Below, one piece after another: positions 9,466-17,973 of a stretch of DNA of 50,741 bases. Position numbers and translations under genes: made by a program. This stretch comes from Streptomyces morookaense (GTDB lineage Bacteria > Actinomycetota > Actinomycetes > Streptomycetales > Streptomycetaceae). The notes beneath the pieces are model-generated. The model searched no databases. It saw only the letters and a program-made list of their open reading frames with translations, and was not told the DNA's origin. The stretch covers positions 1 through 50,741 of the forward strand of contig NZ_JABBXF010000077.1 in the NCBI RefSeq assembly GCF_013030945.1, given 5' to 3'. How positions within the stretch are numbered: position 1 is the first letter of the stretch; every line of letters begins with the position of its first letter.

Positions 9466-9888
9466 GCCGGGGACGGTGCGCAACGGACTGCGCTGGGACC
9501 TGAACATCATCGCACCTGAGGTCTGATCGTGTGCCCCCTCCCGAAGTCCCGGTCCTGTCTGAGATAGAACAGATCGCGTGCCGGCTGGGAGGGGTTTACG
9601 TTGGACCGGCTGCACCTTGTTGCGTCGGGGATGATCAAGGCGTCCATGGGCATGGTGGACGTCGTCATGCCGGGGGCCCGGGACACGGCGATCGGCCTGG
9701 GGGCGGAGCTGTCCCAGCAGGCGGGGACGGACATTGCAAAGCGTGGGCAGAGGCGGCCGGGCACCGTTCCCGCGGTACGGCTCGCGTTCAGCTCCGCCTG
9801 CGCGGAGCTCACGCAGCCCTCGCCCTGGTACGCGGCCGCCCGCTGGTCCGCTCCGCGCAGGCGGAGGTGTCCCGTAGTACTTGATCCT
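9466..9888. other. Stretch with no supported gene
   Basis: Between the 174-aa gene and the right edge of the insertion. A plus-strand open frame from 9601 starts MDRLHLVASGMIKASMGMVD and looks gene-like for about 50 codons, then becomes compositionally random and runs into antisense chitinase sequence. It may be the 5' end of a gene cut by the insertion boundary. No start signal or domain supports an annotation. Confidence 0.4.
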
Positions 9889-10215
9889 GTCGTAGTACTG
9901 CATGTTCAGCCCCACAGGCGGTCGTTGTCCGCGTATTTCTTGACGATGGGCAGGCAAGCGCCCCAGATCGAGCCATAGGTAACGCTGCCGCCGGTGACGT
10001 AGGCCGTCTCGGGCGCCATGGTCAGACCGAAGCCGACAGGCATCCGGTTGGCCTGCGAGGCCGACAGTTCACCAGGCCGGTGCCGTCGGAGCAGATGACG
10101 GGGAATACAGCGTCGAGGACGGTCTATCCGTGGTCGCGGATACGGGCGTCGGTGATCGAGATCCAGCCGAGCGGCAGGTAGGAACCGTTGGCCGCTCCGT
10201 CCCAGTTCTCCCAAC
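9889..10215 (-). pseudogene. GH18 chitinase, N-terminal and middle fragments, frameshifted and internally deleted
   Basis: On the reverse strand one frame reads ENWDGAANGSYLPLGWISIT then DARIRDHG, the start of the mature GH18 catalytic domain, with an in-frame stop after DHG. A second frame reads SASQANRMPVGFGLTMAPET then YVTGGSVTYGSIWG and PIVKKYADNDRLWG, the later part of the barrel. The segment that should carry the DxxDxDxE catalytic motif between them is absent. A further one-base loss in the RLWWLNMQYY region (read as CTGTGGGGCTGAAC) creates a stop at 9906-9908. The frame then continues LNMQYY and breaks at the insertion boundary. The gene is dead by several independent lesions. Confidence 0.78.
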
Positions 10216-10414
10216 ACCCCTGTCGCACCGGGCCGGCGGTTTGTCGTCGGGCCCTCGGGCCCCCTCGCATTCGTCAAAAAATAAAGTTGTCCGTGACCAC
10301 CGTCAATGGCCTCGGCACCCCGTGCGGCTTGCTCGAAATGCGGGAAGCATATGCCCGCATTTACGCTTCCACTGCCACTCACGTGCCACTCACGCGATTT
10401 TCTGGGAGCGCATC

Positions 10415-10807
10415 ATGGGAAAGCAGACCAGCCCTGCCCGCAAGGCCCTTCCCCGGTTCGAGGAGGCCGCGGGCCTGGGCCCGGAGGACGAGCGGTTCGT
10501 ACGGGATCTCGTGGCCGTGCTGGAGAAACACGGCAACCTCGACCGCTTCGGCCTGTGTCTGCTGCACGACCACTTCCCCGTCGCCTCCGACGAGATCCTG
10601 GTCGAGACCCACGACATCTCCGCCCGCACCCTCCAGGTCAGCGTGGAGAAGGCGGCGACGACCGAGCACACGCGGCCCTCGCAGTGGCGGTTCGTGAAGA
10701 ACGGCGACGAGAAGGCCGCCGGCCACGCGTACCAGGTGATCCTGCAGTGCAACCTCGCCAGCGGGTGTCCCGGAAACAGGAAGAAGGCCCGGAGCGGAGC
10801 AGCGTAG
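10415..10807 (+). CDS. Small conserved-looking soluble protein, 130 aa, unknown function
   Basis: ATG at 10415 is preceded by GGGAGCG, a fair ribosome-binding site. The product has a charged N-terminus and a core reading FVRDLVAVLEKHGNLDRFGL then CLLHDHFPV and ILVETHD, ending with a QVILQCNLASGCPGNRKK cysteine-containing tail. The H-D-H and C...C residues could bind a metal, but I recognise no family. Its stop lies 14 bases before the start of the large membrane protein, so they probably share a transcript. Confidence 0.6.
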   Translation: MGKQTSPARKALPRFEEAAGLGPEDERFVRDLVAVLEKHGNLDRFGLCLLHDHFPVASDEILVETHDISARTLQVSVEKAATTEHTRPSQWRFVKNGDEKAAGHAYQVILQCNLASGCPGNRKKARSGAA

Positions 10808-10821
10808 GGATCCTGGGCCCG

Positions 10822-13398
10822 ATGCGGCAGGACGCCCGGGATACGGCGCACTGGTGGAGGCAGTGCGCCGCCCTGCTGCTGGCAGGGCTGGTGGTGTGGT
10901 GGGGGGCCTGCCCCGCCCGGGCGGACTCCGCAACCGCGGGCAGTTGCCGCGCCGAGCAGCTCGCCTCGGCCCGGACGCAGGCCGAACTCCGCATCATCAA
11001 CCACGGCCATGCCGTCGTCGAGGCCTCGGGGACCATGAACATCCGGGTTCCCGCTGCGTGGCCGTACGCCAACGACCTTCTGCTGAAGGAGGATTCGGAC
11101 GCCTACCGGCACGCGATGGGGTGTCTTCTGCGCGGCCCGCAGCCCGGTCTGCGCCGCGACGAGTGGCGTCCGCACAGTCCGCGGGTGACCGAGGAGGCGT
11201 CCTGGGTCGCCGTCCGCTACGACACGCTCTTCTGGTTCAAGCAGCCGGGGACGTCCGCGGTCGGTCCGTGGACGATCGACGTGCGGACGGGGAAGTGGAC
11301 CATGGCCCTCGCGCCGTCGCCGGCGCTGATGAGCTCCCACTGGGACCACGTCGAGATCGATCTGGACGGCCTGGACGCGTCCGGGGTGTCCCCGAGGCCT
11401 TCGACCGCCGGCAACGGGCGTCTGGTGTGGACCGGGCTCGGCCCGCTCACCGGGGCCGGCCACATGGTGACGGTGCAGGTGGCACCGCCCTGGCAGCGCG
11501 CCTGGACGGCGAAGATCGGCAAATTCACGGCACCGTGGCTGGTGGCCAGCGCCGCAGGGGAGACCACATGGTGGCTGGGGACCTCGGCCGTGATCGTGCT
11601 CGCCGCGCTCCGGGCCCGTCGCCAGCCCGCCGGTGACGGGATCACCGAGCAGGAGAAGAACAGCAGTACCTCGCTTCTGCAGTGGGGGCTGCTGAAGGCC
11701 ACCATGGGCATCTCGATCCTGCTGCTGTACCGGGCGGTTCTCTATGTCGCCACCGAGGCGGGGGGTACCCAGCACTGGCTCGGCGATGCAGCCCGCTGGC
11801 AGACCCTGATCGGCTTCCTGGTGGGCTGGGGCCTTGTGGCATCCGCCCGACCACCGAGGTCGGTCCTGGTGATGTGCTCGCTGGTGGCGGTGGCAGGCGG
11901 GCTGGCGGCCACGGTGCCGTCCCTGTTCGGACTGCCTCCGTCCTTCACCCCCCTCAAGAACCTCTCCGCCGCCGACATCGCCGTGCTGACGCTGATGAGC
12001 GCGGCCTTGCTGTGGCTGTGGCTGACCGGCCTGCTGCTCTGGGCCCGGTCGCTCGCCCGCGCCGGCGGGCTGCTGCGTTTGTCGGCGGCCCCCTGGCGGC
12101 CGAGCCGGATCGGGGCATGGACGGCCGTGGTCGCCTTGCTGTTCACGGGATGGGCCACCTGGGCCGACGAGCGCCACTGGCAGCGGATCAGCTGGCTGAC
12201 GGACCGCAGCGCCGCCGGGTACCGACCGCAGTATCTGGTCTCCCTGGGCCAGGATCTGGTGAGTTTCTCCGCTCAGGTCCCGACGTGGTGCTACTCCTCA
12301 CTGGCCTGGGTGCTGACGGGTGTGGGGATCGTGGCGCTGCTGCGGGCCAGGGAGCTGGGGCGGGATGTGCCGTGCGCGAGCCCCGGCCGGCTGGACTGCC
12401 TTCTGCTGGCCGTGTTCTTCGCCATCGTGGTGGCCTGGCGGCAGGGCTCGTACGCGGGCAGCCAGGTGCTGGCCAGTCTCTGGCTGGCGCTGGACATCGT
12501 CGCGTTGTACGGCCTGTTGGCGGTCGGGCAGCGGCGCTCGGTCCTGACTCAGCACTTCGAGGGGTACGAGGGCGCTCCGGCACTGGGCGAAACGATCACC
12601 GAGACGGCCCGTCACGACCTCATCGCCCGCGCACGCCGCTACCGGGAACTGGTGGGTCTGCTGCGGGGCCTGGAGCAGGGGCATGGCGAGGGCGGGCTCA
12701 GCCGGCACGCGCTGGAGAAGGAGCTGAGCGGGCTGCACCGCTGGCGGCCGGCGGCCGGGGCGGCCGGTGCCGTGCGGCCGTCACTGCCCGGCAGCATCAC
12801 GGTCGTGGACGTGGCGCTCAGCTGGGGGCCTCATGCCAAGTGGTGGGACAACTCCCGCCGTGCCGCACTGCTGGCGGCCGCTTTCGGCGTTCCCGGCAGC
12901 CTGCTCTTCGTGTGGCTGACCTATTCACCGGAGCATCAGTGGATGCGCACGGGGCAGTACTACTTCGGGGCACCCGAGGTCGTGTGGACGTTCGTGTCCT
13001 GGGAGCTCACCTGGGCGGGCGCGGGCCTGGTGCTGGGTGCGCTCTGGCGTCTGCTTCCGGGCCGCCGCGGCCCGTCGCGTGCCTTGAGTCTCGTGATCGC
13101 CTACGCCCTGCTGATCGGGCTCGGCAGCGTGGGCAACCTCATCACCGACCAGGAGGTCGGCACCGCCATCTTCGGGATCTTCGTGATGCTTCTGGTGCTG
13201 ACCTTCACCGGTCTCGCCATGGATGCGGACACCTTCCGCTCCGAGCGGCGCTTCTGGCCCAACCGCCTCGGACTGCTGCTGTCGGTCTACCAGATGAGGA
13301 GCTTCTCCGCGCAGATCGCCTATGTGCTGGTCCAGTTGGTGGCAGTGCTGACGGTTCTGAGGTACTTCACCGAATCCGGCAGCCGGTTGAAGCCGTGA
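10822..13398 (+). CDS. Large polytopic membrane protein with exported N-terminal domain, unknown function
   Basis: 858 residues from ATG at 10822. Residues 1-36 look like a signal peptide (hydrophobic stretch LLLAGLVVWW, cleavage near ARA). About 220 extracytoplasmic residues follow, then a first membrane helix near 250, and at least ten more helices in two blocks (about 290-610 and 690-855). The two blocks are separated by a charged cytoplasmic region (ARRYRELVGLLRGLEQGHGE) with helical character. No catalytic motif or known transporter signature is visible. It follows the 130-aa gene by 14 bases, suggesting a two-gene operon. Similar large unknown membrane proteins are common in Streptomyces. 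Confidence 0.75.
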   Translation: MRQDARDTAHWWRQCAALLLAGLVVWWGACPARADSATAGSCRAEQLASARTQAELRIINHGHAVVEASGTMNIRVPAAWPYANDLLLKEDSDAYRHAMGCLLRGPQPGLRRDEWRPHSPRVTEEASWVAVRYDTLFWFKQPGTSAVGPWTIDVRTGKWTMALAPSPALMSSHWDHVEIDLDGLDASGVSPRPSTAGNGRLVWTGLGPLTGAGHMVTVQVAPPWQRAWTAKIGKFTAPWLVASAAGETTWWLGTSAVIVLAALRARRQPAGDGITEQEKNSSTSLLQWGLLKATMGISILLLYRAVLYVATEAGGTQHWLGDAARWQTLIGFLVGWGLVASARPPRSVLVMCSLVAVAGGLAATVPSLFGLPPSFTPLKNLSAADIAVLTLMSAALLWLWLTGLLLWARSLARAGGLLRLSAAPWRPSRIGAWTAVVALLFTGWATWADERHWQRISWLTDRSAAGYRPQYLVSLGQDLVSFSAQVPTWCYSSLAWVLTGVGIVALLRARELGRDVPCASPGRLDCLLLAVFFAIVVAWRQGSYAGSQVLASLWLALDIVALYGLLAVGQRRSVLTQHFEGYEGAPALGETITETARHDLIARARRYRELVGLLRGLEQGHGEGGLSRHALEKELSGLHRWRPAAGAAGAVRPSLPGSITVVDVALSWGPHAKWWDNSRRAALLAAAFGVPGSLLFVWLTYSPEHQWMRTGQYYFGAPEVVWTFVSWELTWAGAGLVLGALWRLLPGRRGPSRALSLVIAYALLIGLGSVGNLITDQEVGTAIFGIFVMLLVLTFTGLAMDADTFRSERRFWPNRLGLLLSVYQMRSFSAQIAYVLVQLVAVLTVLRYFTESGSRLKP

Positions 13399-13404
13399 GC
13401 CAGC

Positions 13405-13420
13405 CGGTGGTCTCCCACCG
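13405..13420 (+). terminator. Short hairpin after the membrane-protein gene
   Basis: CGGTGG (13405-13410) and CCACCG (13415-13420) form a 6-bp stem with a 4-base loop, 7 bases after the stop codon. It is short for a terminator, so support is modest, but its position between two unrelated transcription units fits. Confidence 0.3.
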
Positions 13421-13469
13421 CGCTGCGCGCCCGGGGTGTGCGCCGGTACCGATCCCCGGCTGTCCAGGG

Positions 13470-13675
13470 TCTTTGCAACTACGGGGATAAGTAGCTTCAC
13501 CACACTTCTTGTTGATGGCTGAAACATGAACCTACCGCTCTTGTGCTGATCGGCAAGATAGGTGACCGTTGCGTATCACACCGAACTTTTCGGCGCGTTC
13601 GCCCTGTGGCTTCGCGTCCGTCCCCGTGCGCCCGCCAACCGCGGCTCAGCTCCGAGCGAGCCGGGAAAGGATGCG
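13470..13675 (+). promoter_or_regulatory. Leader and likely promoter region of the nucleoside cluster
   Basis: The only non-coding gap ahead of the ten-gene operon. The part from about 13470 to 13600 is distinctly less GC-rich than its surroundings, as expected of an actinobacterial promoter. Several TTG-containing hexamers occur (for example TTGTTG near 13509), but no pair of boxes has convincing spacing. A GGGAAAGG ribosome-binding site sits just before the blsD start at 13676. Confidence 0.3.
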
Positions 13676-14860
13676 ATGCACCCCGAACCCACCACCATCG
13701 CCGTCTCCGGTGCGGAGTTCGGCTGGGGCAGCTCAGGGAAGCTGAACGCCGTCCTGTCCGCACTGCGCAACCGCTCCCGAACCCCCCTGCGATTCATCGG
13801 CCTGGCGTCCGGCCTCGGGCGCCCCCTGCTGGCCGATCAGCCCGTCGGCCCATGGCACGACCTGCCCGACACCGTCCCCGAACTCCGGGCCGGCGTACAG
13901 GAGATAACCCGCACCCAGCACGTTCAGGCCGCACTGGTGGTCCTGGACGGCCCCGTCGCCACGGCACTCGAAAACGCCGGCGTCCCCACCGTCTTCGTGG
14001 ACAGCCTCCCGTTCATGTGGTCCGAGGGGGACCGCGACGCATTGCCGCTGAACGCCACCGTCTACTGCGCCCAGCAGTGCCTCGACCTTCCGCCCGAGTG
14101 CCGTGACGTCCTGGCCTCCGTCCCCACCCTGCGCTGGGTGGAGGCGGTCATCGACACTCCCCCGCCCGTCCCCCCGGGCAGGTCCGCTGCCGCACGGCCG
14201 TACCGTACGGCCCTGGTCAGCCTCGGGGGTCTGCGCTCCCCCTACCTCGCGGACTGGACGAGCTACCCGCGCGTCGTCGTCCCCGCCGCGCTCGCAGCCC
14301 TCGCCGCCCACGGGGTCGCACGAGCACACCTGGCAGGCAACCTCCCGGCCGCCCTGACCGACCGGCTCACCCACCATGCGCCCGCATCCTTGGAGTTGAC
14401 GACCGGCGCCCTCTCCCCCAGTGCCTTCCTGTCCGAACTGGCCCACTGCGACGTCCTGCTCACCTCCCCCGGGCTCACCACCCTGCTGGAGGCCGGCAGA
14501 TTGCAGGTCCCCACGGTCTGCCTGCCGCCGCAGAACCTCAGCCAGATCTTCAACGGCCGCTTCCATGCCCAGGCCGCCGGCGCCGACGTCCGCGCCACCT
14601 GGCCGGACGACGTCTTCAGCGAGGGCGAGGCGCTCACGCTGCGGGCCAAGGGCGAGGACCACGCCCTGGCACTGATCTACGACGGGATCGGCGCGGCGGC
14701 ATCGGACGGCGGGCGGACCGCCGCCACCCTGCGCGACCGCATCCTCGACGCGCTGCAACGCTCCGCCGCGGTCACCGACTGGGGCGCCCTCACCACCGCC
14801 GTGGGCACCGGCGGCGCGGCCCAGGTGGCCGATGCGCTGCTGGAGATCCTGCCCGCCTGA
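13676..14860 (+). CDS. blsD: Cytosylglucuronate synthase-like GT-B glycosyltransferase
   Basis: 394 residues from ATG at 13676 (GGGAAAGG box upstream). It starts with a Rossmann-like strand and glycine turn (IAVSGAEFGWGSSGKL). The C-terminal half ends in a GT-B nucleotide-sugar region (CDVLLTSPGLTTLLEAG, VPTVCLPPQNLSQIFN). Size and sequence style fit the BlsD/MilC group, which joins cytosine (or hydroxymethylcytosine) to UDP-glucuronate to give cytosylglucuronic acid, the first committed step of blasticidin-type nucleosides. It is the first of ten co-directional genes in the same order as the bls cluster, and the last of these encodes a CMP hydrolase that would supply free cytosine. Assignment rests on context plus fold, without alignment. 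Confidence 0.75.
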   Translation: MHPEPTTIAVSGAEFGWGSSGKLNAVLSALRNRSRTPLRFIGLASGLGRPLLADQPVGPWHDLPDTVPELRAGVQEITRTQHVQAALVVLDGPVATALENAGVPTVFVDSLPFMWSEGDRDALPLNATVYCAQQCLDLPPECRDVLASVPTLRWVEAVIDTPPPVPPGRSAAARPYRTALVSLGGLRSPYLADWTSYPRVVVPAALAALAAHGVARAHLAGNLPAALTDRLTHHAPASLELTTGALSPSAFLSELAHCDVLLTSPGLTTLLEAGRLQVPTVCLPPQNLSQIFNGRFHAQAAGADVRATWPDDVFSEGEALTLRAKGEDHALALIYDGIGAAASDGGRTAATLRDRILDALQRSAAVTDWGALTTAVGTGGAAQVADALLEILPA

Positions 14861-14907
14861 ACCGTCGCCCCCCACCGCCCGTGAACGGCCCGAAAGGTTC
14901 CGTTTCC

Positions 14908-15906
14908 ATGTCCGGACGTCGCGAACGCCACCGCTATCTCTTCATCAGGATCCTGGAAGCCTGCAACGCCGACTGTTTCATGTGCGAGTTCGCGCTCTCG
15001 CGCGACACCTACCGGTTCTCCCCCCAGGACTTCGCCGAGCTCCTCCCCCGGGCCCTGGCCGCCGGCGTGGGGTACGTCCGGTTCACCGGCGGTGAGCCGC
15101 TGATGCACCGGGACGTCGTGGACCTGGTGCGCGCGGGCTCGGCCGCCGGCATGCGGATGTCCCTCATCACCAACGGAATGCTGCTGCCGAAGATGGCGCA
15201 GCCGCTTGCCGAGGCCGGCCTGGCCCAGGTGATCGTGAGCCTGGACGGTGCCTCGGGCGCGACCCACGACGTCTACCGCCGCTCCCCCGGCATGTTCGAC
15301 AACGGACTGCGCGGACTGCGCTCCGCCGCCGGGCTCGGCATCCTGCCCAGGGTCAACACCGTGGTGGGCCCGCACAATTACGCCGAGATGCCTCGGTTGC
15401 AGAAGGTCCTCACCGACGCCGGGGTGCAGCAGTGGGAGCTGTCCGCCCTCAAACTCGACCGCTCCATCACCTACCCCGACCCCGCCGATGTGCGCCGGGT
15501 GTGCGACCCGGTCTACGACGCCGACCCCGCCCATCTGCTCGTCCCCCTGGGGAAGCGGTTCTACGGCGACACCCCCGAGGAGCAGCAGCAGTACTTCACC
15601 CGCTCGCTGACACCGCGCGCGTCCCGGCCGGTGTGCCATGTGGTGGACGATGTCATCTACGTGGACGGGAAGTTCGGGCGGATGTACGCCTGCAGCTGTC
15701 TGCCGCACCGGGAGGACGGGAGCGGACCGGGTGGTGCGCCCCTGCACGAGGGAGGTGCCGTCGCTCTCGACACCCCGGCGTTCCGGGCGCACGCCGGTTT
15801 CTTCCGCGAGCGCGGCCCCGAGGTGTGCAGCGGCTGTTCCACCACGGCGGCGGGGTACAGCGACGATGTCGCCCGGCTGGGGGCGGTGCCGGCATGGCAC
15901 TACTGA
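14908..15906 (+). CDS. blsE: Radical SAM enzyme, cytosylglucuronate decarboxylase-like
   Basis: 332 residues. ATG at 14908 is preferred over GTG at 14881 because GAAAGG lies 10 bases before it. The radical SAM cluster motif is Cys19-x3-Cys23-x2-Cys26 (EACNADCFMCEF), followed by FTGGEPL, the SAM-binding GGE motif. Further cysteines near the C-terminus (ACSCLP and CSGCS) suggest a SPASM/twitch-like auxiliary cluster region. In blasticidin S biosynthesis the corresponding enzyme removes the carboxyl of cytosylglucuronic acid. The next gene overlaps its end by 13 bases, implying translational coupling. Confidence 0.8.
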   Translation: MSGRRERHRYLFIRILEACNADCFMCEFALSRDTYRFSPQDFAELLPRALAAGVGYVRFTGGEPLMHRDVVDLVRAGSAAGMRMSLITNGMLLPKMAQPLAEAGLAQVIVSLDGASGATHDVYRRSPGMFDNGLRGLRSAAGLGILPRVNTVVGPHNYAEMPRLQKVLTDAGVQQWELSALKLDRSITYPDPADVRRVCDPVYDADPAHLLVPLGKRFYGDTPEEQQQYFTRSLTPRASRPVCHVVDDVIYVDGKFGRMYACSCLPHREDGSGPGGAPLHEGGAVALDTPAFRAHAGFFRERGPEVCSGCSTTAAGYSDDVARLGAVPAWHY

Positions 15907-16781
15907 ACCCGGCGGGCCGCCGCATCGCGCTCGTCTCCCGGGACGAGGAGCTGGATTCACTGCTGGCCTGCCGTCGCATCGCCGCCCATCTCGACGAACT
16001 CACGCCGGTCCACGGGCTGTCCGAACCGCCGGACGTCGCGCTGGTCTGCGACGACGAGGCGGCCACGGAGGAACTGCTGGAGCGGGACGTGCCGGTGGTG
16101 CACCTGTCCTCCGCGCACCGGATCACCCCGCCGCCGTGCCCGGCCGGACGGGCCCTGCGCCGACTGCACCGGCCAGGCTGGCTGCCCGGACCGTGGCCCG
16201 AGCGCCATGGCATCCGGGCGACCGGTGCCCTCGCACCCGCCCGGCTGTCCAGGAAGCGGCAACGCAGCGGCACCCTGATGCTGTTGTCCCTGTGGGACGT
16301 TGCGGAGCATGAGGCCGAGGCGTTTGCAGCCGGTCCGCTACGGGCCCTGGTCCGGGCCGCGGTGCACCGCACCGGGCACTGCGAGGTGGTCTGCGACACG
16401 CGCCTCCCAGCGGCCCGCGCCGCACTCGACGGCATCGGGAGCGTACGGGCCACCCGCGCCGCCGACGTGGACGTGGACGCCCTGCACGCCGATGCCGAAG
16501 TCTTCCTGGCCGCACCGGTGTTGGGCACCCTGGCGCTCGCCCAGGCGCGGCGCGCACCGCTGGTGTTCCTGCCGCCGCTGGGGCCCGTACAGCGCGACCT
16601 GTGCGAGCGCGTGACCCGCACGGTCCCGGTGCCGGTGGTCACCGACCCCGGTGACCCGTCCGTATGGGCACCGCCCGCCGGCGACGGGCCGTGGAGAACG
16701 CTGGACCCCGCGCTGGACGACCTGCGGGGCGCCCAGCGCGTCGCCCGCAGCCTCCGCCAGCTCTCCCTCGCCCCGCTGTGA
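15894..16781 (+). CDS. Unknown cluster protein in the blsF position
   Basis: 295 residues from ATG at 15894, overlapping the radical SAM gene. It begins RRIALVSRDEELDSLLACRR and alternates hydrophobic strands with helices (VALVCDDEAATEELLE, VPVVHLSS, VFLPPLGPVQRD). This suggests a two-domain Rossmann-like fold similar in layout to GT-B or periplasmic-binding folds. There is no signal peptide, and I see no recognisable catalytic motif. Its place between the radical SAM and aminomutase genes matches blsF, a gene without an assigned function as far as I recall. It is probably a pathway enzyme or a partner of the radical SAM protein. Confidence 0.7.
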   Translation: MALLNPAGRRIALVSRDEELDSLLACRRIAAHLDELTPVHGLSEPPDVALVCDDEAATEELLERDVPVVHLSSAHRITPPPCPAGRALRRLHRPGWLPGPWPERHGIRATGALAPARLSRKRQRSGTLMLLSLWDVAEHEAEAFAAGPLRALVRAAVHRTGHCEVVCDTRLPAARAALDGIGSVRATRAADVDVDALHADAEVFLAAPVLGTLALAQARRAPLVFLPPLGPVQRDLCERVTRTVPVPVVTDPGDPSVWAPPAGDGPWRTLDPALDDLRGAQRVARSLRQLSLAPL

Positions 16782-16815
16782 CCGTTCGCCGACATCGCAA
16801 GCCACTGGAGCCGCC

Positions 16816-17973
16816 ATGCCCGGCACACACGACGCGACCGCAGACCCCGCTTCCTTCCGGCCCCGCATCCCGGCCGAGCAGTGGAACGACTGGCGCTGGC
16901 ACATGCGCAAACGCATCACCAGCGTCGACAGGGCCCGGCAGTGGATCCGCCTGAGCCCCGACGAGGAGAAGGCGATCGCCGGATCCGCCGGCAAGTACCG
17001 CTGGAGCATCACCCCTTACTACGCCTCCCTGATGGACCCCGACGATCCCGCCTGCCCCGTGCGTATGCAGGCCGTGCCCGCACTCGGCGAGCTGACGGAG
17101 TTCCCCGGTGCCGAGGTCGACCCGGTCGGCGACATGTACTACCGCAAGACCAACCGGATCGTGCACAAGTACCCGGACCGCGTCATCATGCTCATCACCG
17201 AGGCGTGCCCCGTCTACTGCCGGCATTGCACCCGCAAGTTCCACACGACCGATGTGAGCGGAACCTACTTCCGTGACAACGAGGGCGGTTCGTTCGAGGA
17301 GGACCTGCGCTACATCGCCGACCACCCCGAGATCCGGGACGTACTGCTGACCGGCGGGGACCCGCTGTCGTACCAGGACGGCAAGCTGGAGGAGATCGTC
17401 TCGGGGCTGCGCGCCATCCCCAGCGTGGAGATCATCCGCATCGGCAGCCGGTTCCCGGTGCTGCTGCCGCAGCGGATCACCGACGGGCTGTGCGAGATGC
17501 TCGACCGCTACCAACCGGTGTGGCTCAACACGCACTTCAACCACCCCAAGGAGATCACCGAGGAGTCCGCCGCCGCCGTGGACCGGCTGCTGCGGCACGG
17601 CATCCCGGTGGGCAACCAGACCGTGCTGCTGCGCGGGATCAACGACGACGTCGCCACGATGCGCACGCTCATGACGGAACTGCTGCGCATCCGGGTGCGG
17701 CCCTACTACCTCTACCACTGCGACAACGTCACCGGCGTCTCGCACTTCATGACCTCCGTCGAGAAGGGCTGGGAGATCATGGAGGGCCTGCAGGGCCACA
17801 TCACCGGCTTCGGGGTGCCCCAGTACGTCCTGACCACCAAAATCGGCAAGATCCCCGTCGCCCGACCGTACTTCACCCGTACCCCAGGCGGCCTGCTGCT
17901 CCGCAACTACCGAGGCCAGGAGATGGCCGTGGGCGATGCGGTGCACCCGATCACGGAGCCCGATGCCCCATGA
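16816..17973 (+). CDS. blsG: Lysine-2,3-aminomutase family enzyme, probable arginine 2,3-aminomutase
   Basis: 385 residues, the usual family length. Radical SAM motif Cys131-x3-Cys135-x2-Cys138 (EACPVYCRHCTRKF), SAM-binding LTGGDPL near 178, and PLP lysine Lys345 in the C-terminal GKIPV motif. Asp303 (HCDNVTG) is kept from the pair of Asp residues that hold the lysine side chain in true lysine aminomutase. The second one, in the loop before the PLP lysine, is replaced (VLTTKIGK), which argues against lysine as substrate. In the blasticidin S pathway the matching enzyme makes beta-arginine from L-arginine. ATGA overlap with the next gene. Family is certain; arginine specificity is inferred from context. 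Confidence 0.85.
   Translation: MPGTHDATADPASFRPRIPAEQWNDWRWHMRKRITSVDRARQWIRLSPDEEKAIAGSAGKYRWSITPYYASLMDPDDPACPVRMQAVPALGELTEFPGAEVDPVGDMYYRKTNRIVHKYPDRVIMLITEACPVYCRHCTRKFHTTDVSGTYFRDNEGGSFEEDLRYIADHPEIRDVLLTGGDPLSYQDGKLEEIVSGLRAIPSVEIIRIGSRFPVLLPQRITDGLCEMLDRYQPVWLNTHFNHPKEITEESAAAVDRLLRHGIPVGNQTVLLRGINDDVATMRTLMTELLRIRVRPYYLYHCDNVTGVSHFMTSVEKGWEIMEGLQGHITGFGVPQYVLTTKIGKIPVARPYFTRTPGGLLLRNYRGQEMAVGDAVHPITEPDAP

Larger units (their letters stand above)
5881..9888. mobile_element. About 4-kb insertion splitting the chitinase gene
   Basis: The boundaries are inferred from the chitinase reading frame. The right piece ends ...LNMQYY at about 9892 and the left piece resumes NGSMYG at 5880, the natural continuation in this family. 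The inserted DNA carries an ISL3-type transposase remnant (about 6400-6610), the nuclease-lectin gene at 6948 and a small gene at 8941. I see no convincing terminal inverted repeat. The octamer CGTAGTAC occurs twice at the right edge (9873-9880 and 9891-9898), which could be a duplication scar. Codon usage inside is less GC-extreme than in the flanking genes, consistent with transfer. Confidence 0.55.

Noticed and set aside
5881..9888. Integrated prophage or integrative conjugative element
   Set aside because: No integrase, attachment site, replication or packaging gene is present; only an insertion-sequence remnant is visible.
9301..9957. Minus-strand open frame of 218 codons
   Set aside because: Only its first part is real (chitinase LNMQYY end); the rest is inserted DNA antisense to other sequence, so it is not a gene.
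16816..17973. Lysine catabolism as the role of the aminomutase
   Set aside because: No other lysine degradation gene is nearby, the second substrate Asp is missing, and it is embedded in a nucleoside biosynthesis operon.
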